Of a stretch of 64,000 bases of DNA, positions 56,601-64,000 are shown piece by piece; the first letter of the stretch is position 1; every line of letters begins with the position of its first letter. The stretch is taken from assembly GCA_016713365.1 (NCBI GenBank), contig JADJPG010000007.1:27454-91453 (forward strand), in the 5' to 3' direction. The notes beneath the pieces are model-generated. The model saw nothing but the letters and a program-made list of their open reading frames with translations. It was not told where the DNA came from and searched no databases. Made by a program: the position numbers and the translations under genes. The DNA is from Verrucomicrobiota bacterium (GTDB taxonomy: Bacteria > Verrucomicrobiota > Verrucomicrobiia > Limisphaerales > JADJPG01).

Positions 56601-58717
56601 GAGACAATCACAATATTGTTACTAAGAATCACCTGACCCAGGGTGCCAAGCGCCCCGAAATGTCCGCCCGCCCCGTTTCCGCTCAGCATGAGCGGTTCCC
56701 TCACGAGAGATGTCTCAACTCCCAGTCCCAGTGTCGCACCGGCCTTCACCGTGGTTCCCCCGTTCACCCCACCCAAAGCATTATTGTGCCGCGCCAGGAC
56801 CACTCCTTCTTCGATGACCACCGGGCCTGCGAACTGGTTGTTGCCCGAAAGATGAAGAAAACCGAGACCGGCTTTGGTGAATCCACGTCCGGCAATACGC
56901 GCTGAAATATGGAGATGGGGCGACTGTCCCCTAAGATCCCCAACAAAGCCCACCTTGTTCACCTCGAACGTTCGGATCGTCGGGAGAAACAGCGAACCCA
57001 ATCCTGTCGCGCCCTCAATCACCGCCGTGACGTTCGTGGGATTCACCTTCAACGTGCCGAGCAACTGAAGCACGCCGTCGGCGCCAAGAAGCACCCGGCC
57101 ACCCGTGAACGTGAGGTTCGAAACCGCTTCCGCAGAATTGGGGATCGAAAGCAACGCATTGGTGTAGAGCGTGACCTCCGCATTCTCCGGCAGCTGATAG
57201 CTGCTCAACCAACGTACCTCGTGCTGCGGCGCGGCGCTGGGACCGACTATCAGCGGCCCGGAGAACGCACGGACACCGGAGGATTTGTTCAGTTGAAGCA
57301 CCTCGCAGCGCGGCTCAATCGCACCGGTGAAGGTGTTGTTCTCGGAACCCGTGAGCGTCACCACGGTGCCGAGAATGAACAACCCACCGGAGCCGGAAAT
57401 GGAACGCGACAGCGTGAGGTCCTCGCCATAGACCAGCAACTGGTCCGCAAGCGCGATGGGTCCGCCCCACGTGCAGGTGCCGAAGGTGCTGAGCACGGAA
57501 CCGCCGGTGTTGCAGACAAGCGACTCCCCGTGAACAGAGATGTTGTTCAGGCGAACCCCGCCGCCATTGAGAAGCACGCTTCCAGCGGCGCTTCCGAACG
57601 CATTGGTGTGAGCGGCTTCCACGAGTCCCTGATTGATCGAGACATTGCCGGTGAACGTGTTTCGACCGGACAACAGCACAGTCTGTGGGCCGGTCTTGGT
57701 GAAACCGCCGGCGCCGGTGATCTCCGCCTGGATGTCCAGGCCATAGAACGAAGCACCCGTGATGATCAGGCTGTGCGGCACGTTGGGCAGCGAAAGCCGG
57801 CCTTGCATCACTGGAGTCGGGAACGGAGAAAAGTTCCCGCTGGCGCTGGTGACGTTGCCCATGATCGTCAATGTGCCCACTTCGGTCTTGAGCAATCCAT
57901 CCCCGAACATCACCACGTTCTGGACCGTCTCGGTGAAACCGTTGAGGTTCAGCTCGCCTCCGGAAACAACGAGTGTCGCGAGGTCGCCCACCTGATCCGC
58001 GCGATAGTAGTTCGCCGTACCTCCCCACATGCGAACCCGATTCGTCGCCACCACCCCACCCTGCTTCTCCAGCCGCACGTAACCCGGATTCTCCGACCAC
58101 AAAGTCAATTCGCCCGTGAACGTGTTATCCGCCGTTCCACGGAAGGAGACGTAGCATTCGCGCCCGGCGCGGATGTTGACGTTACCAGCTCCGGAGATGG
58201 GGCCGGAGATCTCACAATCTGAAGTCGAGCGGCCAAAAATCGGATCGTCAATCAGACTGCTCACCGCATCGACCCCTAAATTGTGGCCGTTCAAATTCAC
58301 CGGCCCGTTCACATAGAGATTGTTTCGATCATCCAACACGCCATCCCCCCATGAGACATGGAAATCGCAGTCCGCGCCGAGAATGATCGGAAGATTCAGC
58401 GTCACCGCCGCCGTGGTCGTTCCATTGCCGATCGTGATGTGATCCATGAGCGTCAGCGGATTGCCGTTCAACGTGAAGTCGGTGCGGAAATAAAGCGACT
58501 CGACCACCAGACCCGACAAATCATTCTCCATCGTCCCACCACAAAAGACGCAGCCAGGAAAGGTCAACGCATCACCGTTCTGCGGCGCACCGGCAGGTGA
58601 CCAGTTGTTCGGATTGCTCCACAGTCGGTTTCCGCCCAACCCAGTCCACTCGCGCTCGGCTGCCATGGCAACGCCGGCCAACACAAACAACCACACCGCA
58701 AAAACAATTGTCTTCAT
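53651..58717 (-). CDS. Autotransporter-associated beta-strand repeat protein
   Basis: A 1,688-residue secreted protein. Signal peptide MKTIVFAVWLFVLAGVAMAA; the mature start EREWTGLGGNRLWSNPNNWS is the standard 'NWxxG' N-terminal unit. About 1,300 residues of repeats follow, with units such as GAGGFTKTGPQTVLLSGRNT and NTFTGNVSINQG-x-VEAAHTNAFG, predicted to form a right-handed beta helix. A Cys-containing region near 1,400-1,600 (GGTDCSNGGGACESCTVV, STRTADIGCESYWV) precedes the C-terminal FYR-like module (WRLQSVGDLGGK ... FPAQFHRLSR). No outer-membrane barrel or PEP-CTERM tail is present. Probably a large surface or released adhesin-like protein. Confidence 0.93.
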   Translation of the reverse strand: MKTIVFAVWLFVLAGVAMAAEREWTGLGGNRLWSNPNNWSPAGAPQNGDALTFPGCVFCGGTMENDLSGLVVESLYFRTDFTLNGNPLTLMDHITIGNGTTTAAVTLNLPIILGADCDFHVSWGDGVLDDRNNLYVNGPVNLNGHNLGVDAVSSLIDDPIFGRSTSDCEISGPISGAGNVNIRAGRECYVSFRGTADNTFTGELTLWSENPGYVRLEKQGGVVATNRVRMWGGTANYYRADQVGDLATLVVSGGELNLNGFTETVQNVVMFGDGLLKTEVGTLTIMGNVTSASGNFSPFPTPVMQGRLSLPNVPHSLIITGASFYGLDIQAEITGAGGFTKTGPQTVLLSGRNTFTGNVSINQGLVEAAHTNAFGSAAGSVLLNGGGVRLNNISVHGESLVCNTGGSVLSTFGTCTWGGPIALADQLLVYGEDLTLSRSISGSGGLFILGTVVTLTGSENNTFTGAIEPRCEVLQLNKSSGVRAFSGPLIVGPSAAPQHEVRWLSSYQLPENAEVTLYTNALLSIPNSAEAVSNLTFTGGRVLLGADGVLQLLGTLKVNPTNVTAVIEGATGLGSLFLPTIRTFEVNKVGFVGDLRGQSPHLHISARIAGRGFTKAGLGFLHLSGNNQFAGPVVIEEGVVLARHNNALGGVNGGTTVKAGATLGLGVETSLVREPLMLSGNGAGGHFGALGTLGQVILSNNIVIVSGATVDTDDGLFSSEPAIARIEGTISGDGYLLKDGPGTLVLAGTANNTYSRNTSVKSGTLALDKPDFLQAVPGNLIIGGDGNSLTSPKVQHLSHDQIWANVTVNGDGVLDLNGYEEYLLALTLNDGGDVHTGAGLLTLEGNLADNSLTVNPGTRSSSSVISGRLGLRTGNHRIAVGSSLIGGLLGASELDITAAVINYNGIANLHKNGSGVMRLAGANTFTGTLNVNGGSVIAAHNSAFGTTQGSTTVQSNGVVALEGNIAINEFLLLDTAAPAALRSLAGTNLSTGAINLLRPSCGIDVPFPDGRLQLLGRIGSSGGLTKLGAGTLEFFGPGTNDYSGLTVISNGVVEARRGNGLGIGWTSIPGDVLMGDDSTSTTTPRLRVQLPGQLNRRASVTLGRSALMELSGGRPGANATLRRLLGSGAVNLATGSFLNISNDVSFTFAGSFSGGGSLGKFGRDTTMHLTGNGTLTGPTTILEGKFLMDGSMPSSALTVNSIGALLGDGEVGPLTVMNGGVVKPESAQPGRLAADLAAASLDLQTGGVLNLDFFGSHGTAGNDVLTVAGTVTLNNGRLSAGFLGAPREGETVMLIRKTSAGPVTGTFSGWPQGAVQKLGEIPVAISYSGGDGNDVTLTVTNLAGGVAGVQVLSGNGNGLFEPDECNLVFLGVQNRRNSGIKLENVSLRSLTPTALVTISAAEYPNIPASSIRSNLAPFQVRTLASHPCGAPVLVELQATVVGEGTFAIPFTLLGGTDCSNGGGACESCTVVSGTLTTNSPLWSQPLLASGEASICFPEKPCPGVDLSTNLPPVRYIQHSFTNTTDAELCVTAQLHFDCPTVPAGALHAAAYLGGGIPNSPCVNYLGDSGATTPSAYPPFSFRVPAGSNFVVVVSTRTADIGCESYWVELFGLPCPPPRLDIARDVTPGNALLQWSTAYPEWRLQSVGDLGGKTLFVDGPEARSAAVSSGKFTVTNRTVFPAQFHRLSR

Positions 58718-58847
58718 CCCACCTAGTAAGGCGGCGCCGCGACGGATCTTTCAGAAAAGTTCGGCCTGCCTGCTACCGGAAACCCCCTGGACGGACGCCC
58801 TCGTCCACGCAATTCTCCCTTTCAATGACTCGACTTGGCTGACCTGA

Positions 58848-59913
58848 ATGAGCCTGCGCGCCCTCGGTTGGAATTCCTTCTTTCAAGACGCCTTTGCGCC
58901 CCACGCCGCGCAAGGGCTCGTTGCCGCCCGGGTGTCCGTGCAGTTCCGCGGCGGCTACGAGGTCTGGACCCCAGGACGCAGTGCTGACCGCCGAAGTCTC
59001 AGGCAAGTTCCGGCATGCCACGAAGGTCGCCAGCGACTTCCCCGCCGTCGGCGACTGGGTGGCGATCGAACCGGTCGCCGGCGAAACACGCTCCATCATT
59101 CAAGCGATTCTCCCGCGCAAAAGCCGGTTTTCACGCAACGCCGCCGGCCAGGTCACGGAGGAGCAACTCATGGCTGCGAACATCGACGAAGTCTTCGTCA
59201 TCGAATCGCTCGCAGCCCAAATCAACCTCCGGCGCATCGAACGCTTCCTCACCCTCGCGTGGGATAGCGGCGCGACGCCTACCGTCATTCTGACGAAGAC
59301 GGATTTGTGCCCGGACAAAACCGACGCGCTGCGCGCCGTCCGGAAGATTGCGAAAGAAGCGGACGTGCTGGCCATCAGCTGCCTCGAAGGACAGGGAATC
59401 GCCGCCGTCAAAAAGCGCATGGACAAAGGCTGGACCGTGGCGTTCCTCGGCCCGTCCGGGGTTGGCAAATCGACGCTCGTGAACCATCTCGTGGGCGACG
59501 AAGTCCAGCCGGTGCTGCCCGTTCGCGAGAGCGATCAGAAGGGGCGCCACACCACCACGAGTCGCGAGATGATTTTCCTCTCCGGCGGCGGCGTATTGAT
59601 CGACACACCGGGCCTGCGGGAACTGCAACTGTGGGAAGGCGAGGACGGGCTCGAAACTGCGTTCGCGGATATCGAAGCGCTCGCCGTCCGCTGTCGCTTC
59701 AGCGATTGTCGTCACGAAAAGGAACCGGGCTGCGCCGTGCAGCACGCCTTGCAAACCGGCCAGCTCGCCCTCTCGCGACTTGCCAGTTTTCACAAGCTCC
59801 GCCAGGAAGCCTCGCAATTTGGAGCTCGCCGTGCCGTGCGCGTGCGCAGTGAGGAACGCCGCCGTTCCAAGCTCGGCCGCAGCCTGCGTGGATTGAAGTT
59901 CAAAGACGAATGA
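58848..59913 (+). CDS. rsgA: Ribosome small-subunit GTPase RsgA, single frameshift near the N-terminus
   Basis: A circularly permuted GTPase that matures the 30S subunit. G-motifs are in permuted order: G4 TKTDLC (about 144), G5 SCLEG, G1 GPSGVGKSTLVN (about 200), G2 TTTSR, G3 DTPGLRE. The C-terminal zinc knuckle is CRFSDCRHEKEPGC (Cys/His). The N-terminus starts at the ATG at 58848 (MSLRALGWNSFFQDAFA); at about 58971 the run CCCC of GACCCCAGG carries one base too many, so the frame must shift to reach QDAVLTAEVSGKF. The uninterrupted frame alone is 58894-59913. The gene is highly conserved, so the extra C is probably a sequence error. Confidence 0.93.
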
Positions 59914-59935
59914 CGGCCGCGCCTTGCGGAACGAA

Positions 59936-62900
59936 TCACGGCTCCCAATCGATGCCGAGCTCACGAAAGCGCGCCCGCACTGCCTTCAGATCGACGAATT
60001 GCAATCGGCGACCCTCCACATTCAACGCCAGGTGCCGTCCGTCCGCGCTGATTGCGTTCGGCAATCGCCACAGCGGCAGCGGCAGGACCGGTTCGAGCGT
60101 GTCAGCCCCGACGCAACGTGCTGTTCCGCGCTGTCTCGGTGACGAGCAGCATCTTTCCATCGCCCGAATACGAAACCTGTCCGTAGGAATCCGTGACCAG
60201 CGGCAGCCTCTTCGTGAGCGTCCAGGTCCGCGTTTCCCACAAGCACAGGCTGTCGCGCGTCAGCACGGCGAGATGTTCCCCCGACGGCGCGCACGCCAGC
60301 GAACGCACCGGCGCTGGATTGGTAAGCGCGACGGCGACAGAGAAATCCGGCACCCGGAAAATCCGCACCACCGGATTCCGGTAATACGGCGCCGCCACCC
60401 ATGATTCGTCCGGAGCGACCGCGCTGATCCACAAGCCGCCCCGCCGCTGCGGTCCGGCGCCCGACTCCAATTGCTCGAACGGCACCAATCGCAATCCCTC
60501 CAGTCCGGAGAACAAAAAGGCGTTCCGCCGACGCAGCCAGTGCGCCGAATAAATTCGTTCCGTGGGACTGAACACCGGCAACGCTTGAATGCGCGGGCGA
60601 ACTTCCCCGGCATCGCGGGACACCCGCCAGCGAAAGAGCTTGGTCTCGTCCGGACCGATGAACTCGTCCCGACCCGGCACCCACGCCACGTCGCCCAAAC
60701 CGCCGCCGCCTTGGAAAAAAGGTTCGCTCAACTGCCCGACCTGCCACAGCGCGAAGCCGGCTTTCGTCGGCGCCACAAACCAGTTTCCGTCCGGGGAGAA
60801 TTCTCCGCGTCGCGACGCGAAGTTCATGCTGTCCGGCAGATCCCACAACGCGGAGTCCCCGGCGGCGGAGAAATCGAGCAGCAACAATTCCGGTCCGCTG
60901 CCCTTCATCGCAGCGCGTTGCCCGCCGGGGTTGAACAGCGGCACTTTGCCGCCCAACGGCGCCGTCAATTCCCGCTGGTAACTGCGCAGGTTCCACACGT
61001 TCACTTCATTGTCCCAGCCAGAGCTGACCAGAAACTCGCCACCCGGCACGAAGGACGCCTCCACCGCCTGCGCCTTGTGCAATCCCAGCGCCCGCACTGT
61101 TCCATCCCGCGCGTTCATCAAGTTCACCGAACCATCCGAACACGCCGCCGCGAGGGAACGTCCGTCCGCACTCCACGACACCATCAGCACGTCCTGATCG
61201 AAACGATTCGACGCGAGCAGCACGCCGTCCGATGCGCCAAACACCTCAACACGGGCACCCCGGATCTCATCCGGACGTGCGATTGCGAAACGCGCGCCTT
61301 CCGGCGAATACGCCACCGACCAGTGCGGCGGCAAGCGCCAGCTTTGTTCCTCGCGACCCGTCAACAGGTCCCAACGCACCAGCCGTCCGCTCGGGCGGCC
61401 CACGAGCAGCTTCGGCTGAGACGGATGAAACGAAATCGCGTTGTTCACGGCAGCGTGCGTGGCGCGAATCACCCGCTGGGTGGACGCCAGATCCCACACC
61501 TCCAGATCGGAATCGTAGCCATCGGTGTGGTCCCGCTTGAACGCCAGATAGCGCGCATCGGGACTGAACCGCAGAACGTGCGCGCTGCGATTTGTGCTGG
61601 GTGGCAGTTCGATCCGCCAGTTTGCATCCGCCAGTGAACGCACCTCCACCGGCCCACGACCTTGCGCCACCGCAAATCGCGTAAACGTCGGATCGACCGT
61701 CACTTCGTTGGCGTTCGAACCCAGCGGAACGATTCGTTCCACCGCGAAGTCCGGCAGCGCCAGCGCAGCAAACGCCTCGCGGCGCAGCTCGGGTGTATTC
61801 CGAATCACCGCCGCCTGCCGCACCGCCTCAAGAGTTCGGAAGCGACGCCCCATCTCGCCGCTCATCACCGTCGCGCGTGCCTGTTCGAGCAGCGCCCCGT
61901 GCAAACGATCCGTCGCCGCGCGCTCCGCCGCCTCCGCGCGTTCGCGCAGTTGGGTTTCCTTTGCACGCGTCGCCGCCGCCTCCCGTGCGCGATAGCTGGC
62001 AAACGCCACCCAGCCAATGGCAACCAGGATCGCCAGCGCCGCCGCAATTCCCAACGCCTTCAACCGCGAGAGCCGCCTCTCCAGTCCGCGCACTCGGCGC
62101 AGGCTCTGGCCGCTTTGCAACAACGCCAGATCGGCCTGCAGCGCCTCGACATTCGAGTAACGATTTTCGCGCTGCGCTTCGCAGGCTTTGAGGACGACTT
62201 CATGCAGTTCCAATGCCTCGTCGCCCGAACCTTCCGCGAACCATTCCGGCGGCACGTCCGGAAAACGGTCCGGCGTGTAGCCCGTGCTCGCCTCGTACAG
62301 CACGATGCCCAGCGCGTAGAGATCCGACGACGCAGAGCCCGGTCCCTCCGGCGGAATGTAACCTTCCGTCCCAACAAACGTCCGTTCGTCGCCGCCGACC
62401 GAAACCAGCCCGATGTCCGCCAGCTTCGCGCGGCCGTTCACGTAGATGATGTTCGCCGGCTTCACGTCGCGATGGATCAATCCGCGCGAATGCAACTGCC
62501 CAAGACCGCTCGAGACCAAGCCCAACCGCACGCAATCGCCCGTGGGCAGCCGACCGAGCCGGCTCAAATCAGAACGCAGCGTGCGCGGCGCGTACGCACT
62601 GAGCGGCGTGACATCCGGGCGAGAGTTATCCGCTCCGGTCCCGGTCGTTTCTTCGCAGGACGGATCGGCGGCGTCCGCTAGTTCCATCACGTAGTAGAAA
62701 TATCCCTCCGCATCATTGCGTCCGACATGAAGCACATGCACCAGACCGTCCGCCGATCGCGAAACCGGTTCGTAGCTCTCGATCCCGGCGAGCTCGCGTT
62801 CGTAAGGACGATCGCTCTCGAACTGCCGGCGCCAGACAATCTTCACCGCGCGCGGCGTGCCCATGACATTGCGCGCCAGCCAGACTTCCCCGTACGCACC

Positions 62901-62975
62901 GCGTCCGATCGGACGACGCAACGTATGATCCGGGATGACGGGAATCGGTGGCACGGGCTGGACATTACCAAACAT
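59936..62975 (-). CDS. Ser/Thr protein kinase with WD40-like repeats, C-terminal frameshift
   Basis: A ~1,010-residue membrane kinase. The N-terminal Hanks kinase has GRGAYGEVWLAR (Gly loop, about 23-34), VKIVW (Lys), HRDVKPANIIY (catalytic HRD, about 166-176), ADIGLVS (DIG replaces DFG) and GTEGYIPPE (activation segment). A transmembrane helix (ALGIAAALAILVAIGWVAF, about 305-325) leads to a long periplasmic WD40/beta-propeller-like half (VLRFSPDARYLAFKRD, VSWSADGRSLAAACSDG). The frame breaks near 60115; the end ALNVEGRRLQFVDLKAVRA... up to 59936 is in another frame, repairable by one base. It follows the ECF sigma factor gene by ~30 bases, a common pairing. Confidence 0.9.
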
Positions 62976-63005
62976 GGGCGCGAACAGAAATAGCGAACGC
63001 TCTGC

Positions 63006-63649
63006 TCACTCGGTTTCGGCGCGGAGACGTTCGATCTCCGCTTTGAAGAGCTTTCCCACCCGATGCCGCGCGAGGTAAATCTGCGCGATGTTCACATCCA
63101 GTTTCCTCGCCACCTGCGCCACGGGCAAATCCCCCAGCGCGGCGAGGCGGAAGATCATCAACTGCTGCGAGCTCACCTTCGCCCGCACACGACGCAGGGC
63201 GGTCGCCACCAGGTTTTCCTCCCATTCGCGTTGCCACAATTCATCCAGCGCATCGCCGGACGGATCGGGAATGGATTCCGCAGCAAATCTTCTCCCGAGC
63301 CGGGCAACGATTCGACCACGCGTCCCTCCGCTTGCCGCTCACGCCGCAGGAATTCATGAATGCGCGAGCGCGTGACCACGCGCAGCCAGGACTTGAACGA
63401 GCCGCGCGCCGGATCGTAGCGGAAGTTCGGCATCCGGCGGGAAAGATAGATGAACGTGTTCTGCACCACGTCCTGCGCCTGCGAATCCTGCAGGCCCGAT
63501 TTCCGGGCCACGCTGTAAATCAACCGCCAGTATGAATCGAAGAACTCGCGCCAGCCAGCCTGGTCCTGGCAATCGCGCAGGCGCGTCAGCAGGCTTGCCC
63601 GTGTGGGCAGCAGCGAATCCGTGCCGGGCTCGGCCATCATGGAAGCCAT
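63006..63649 (-). CDS. ECF-type RNA polymerase sigma factor, single frameshift
   Basis: A ~215-residue sigma-70-family extracytoplasmic-function factor. Region 2 (about 20-95) has GWREFFDSYWRLIYSVARKS, SQAQDVVQNTFIYLSRRM and RGSFKSWLRVVTRSRIHEFL; region 4 (about 150-210) has ATALRRVRAKVSSQQLMIFR and an HTH DLPVAQVARKLDVNIAQIYL. The frame breaks at about 63285 between GEDLL and AESIPDPSGDALDELWQREW, repairable by one base. The start is ATG 63649. Its stop is ~30 bases from the kinase start, so both are in one operon; the kinase may control the sigma factor. No anti-sigma gene is visible. Confidence 0.88.
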
Positions 63650-63763
63650 TCCTGGATAGTAAGCCGTCCGCGTGCAGAATCTTTCAAGAAAATCGGCCGT
63701 CCGGGTGCGCCCCGCCGTTCCCTCTTTTCAACCGTCATCCACTTCCGCTAGTCTGCGCCGCAC

Positions 63764-64000
63764 ATGAAACATTCTGGCAAGGCCTTCAAAGCAGCGCTGC
63801 GGATCATCTTCTGGACCCTCGTCCTGTTGGTCGCGCTGTTTGCCGCCGGCAAACTGGCCACCCTGCTCGGCAGCGCGGTCATCGCCGTCTCCTCCGGTCT
63901 CATCACCCTCTGGCTGCTCTTCGTTCTCTTCACGCTCTACTTTTTCCGCGATCCGAATCCGGTCGATCCCGCCGACCCGAACGCCATCGTCGCTCCCGGT
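63764..64000 (+). CDS. Phosphatidylserine decarboxylase, 5' end only
   Basis: The first 79 codons are in the window. Two hydrophobic segments (IIFWTLVLLVALFAAGKLATLLG; VIAVSSGLITLWLLFVLFTL) are followed by YFFRDPNPVDPADPNAIVAPG, the conserved start of the Psd catalytic domain (short, PSD-A-like form). The enzyme makes phosphatidylethanolamine from phosphatidylserine; the pyruvoyl-forming GST motif lies beyond the window. Divergent from the ECF sigma factor. Confidence 0.85.
   Translation, partial: MKHSGKAFKAALRIIFWTLVLLVALFAAGKLATLLGSAVIAVSSGLITLWLLFVLFTLYFFRDPNPVDPADPNAIVAPG

Noticed and set aside
62275..62420. Loss of the DFG motif (DIG) taken as evidence of a pseudokinase
   Set aside because: The metal-binding Asp is kept and only the Phe is changed; HRD and the ATP Lys are present, so the kinase may well be active.

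Overview
This is a high-GC chromosomal window that most likely comes from a member of the Verrucomicrobiota, perhaps a Pedosphaera/Limisphaera-type soil or freshwater bacterium. The assignment rests on gene content only: a pseudopilin with the H-X9-DG C-terminal motif, many secreted beta-rich proteins ending in a short FYR-like tail, a 1,688-residue autotransporter-associated beta-strand repeat protein, an ECF sigma factor next to a WD40-tailed Ser/Thr kinase, and a b558-type succinate dehydrogenase. No rRNA is present; the only RNA gene is tRNA-Arg(ACG).

Layout. 1-5.5 kb: the end of a subtilase gene (minus), then a cobalamin riboswitch driving a three-gene set (secreted protein, jelly-roll-like secreted protein, pseudopilin) and a frameshifted Tat-exported sugar isomerase. 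5.5-8.8 kb: nested palindromic repeats, a methyltransferase, a frameshifted ankyrin protein and an EF-hand protein. 9.3-12.2 kb: a protein with many YadA-head-like repeats and a small secreted partner. 12.3-20.5 kb: clpB, an MGMT-like gene, rlmN (with an in-frame repeat insertion), a broken subtilase, a nucleotide-sugar epimerase and an M20 peptidase. 20.5-28.5 kb: a broken polysaccharide flippase convergent with a glycosyltransferase, sdhCAB, a HAD hydrolase and a dicarboxylate symporter. 28.6-33.2 kb: a 1.7-1.9 kb tandem duplication inside two secreted-protein genes, one of which carries an added SGNH esterase domain. 33.3-40.9 kb: folC, a PyrR-attenuated pyrR-pyrB pair, tRNA-Arg, a large GATase-like membrane protein and a PilT ATPase. 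41-45 kb: a TRAP transporter (TatT, DctP, fused DctQM). 45.1-53.6 kb: a flotillin, a giant DUF3686/AAA+ ATPase broken by two palindromic repeat copies, and a coiled-coil protein. 53.6-64 kb: the giant autotransporter-like protein, rsgA, kinase plus ECF sigma factor, and the start of phosphatidylserine decarboxylase.

How the genes fit together. The window mixes core metabolism (SDH, pyrimidine and folate synthesis, ribosome maturation factors) with an unusually large secretome. Several secreted proteins of unrelated architecture share the same C-terminal beta module. The two most system-like loci are the B12-controlled secreted-protein/pseudopilin operon and the flotillin/giant ATPase/coiled-coil cluster.

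Caution. About a dozen genes, including normally conserved ones such as rsgA, carry single-base frameshifts that one inserted or deleted base would repair. Many are probably assembly or consensus errors rather than true pseudogenes. The second copy of the 28.6-33.2 kb duplication is especially rich in small indels.
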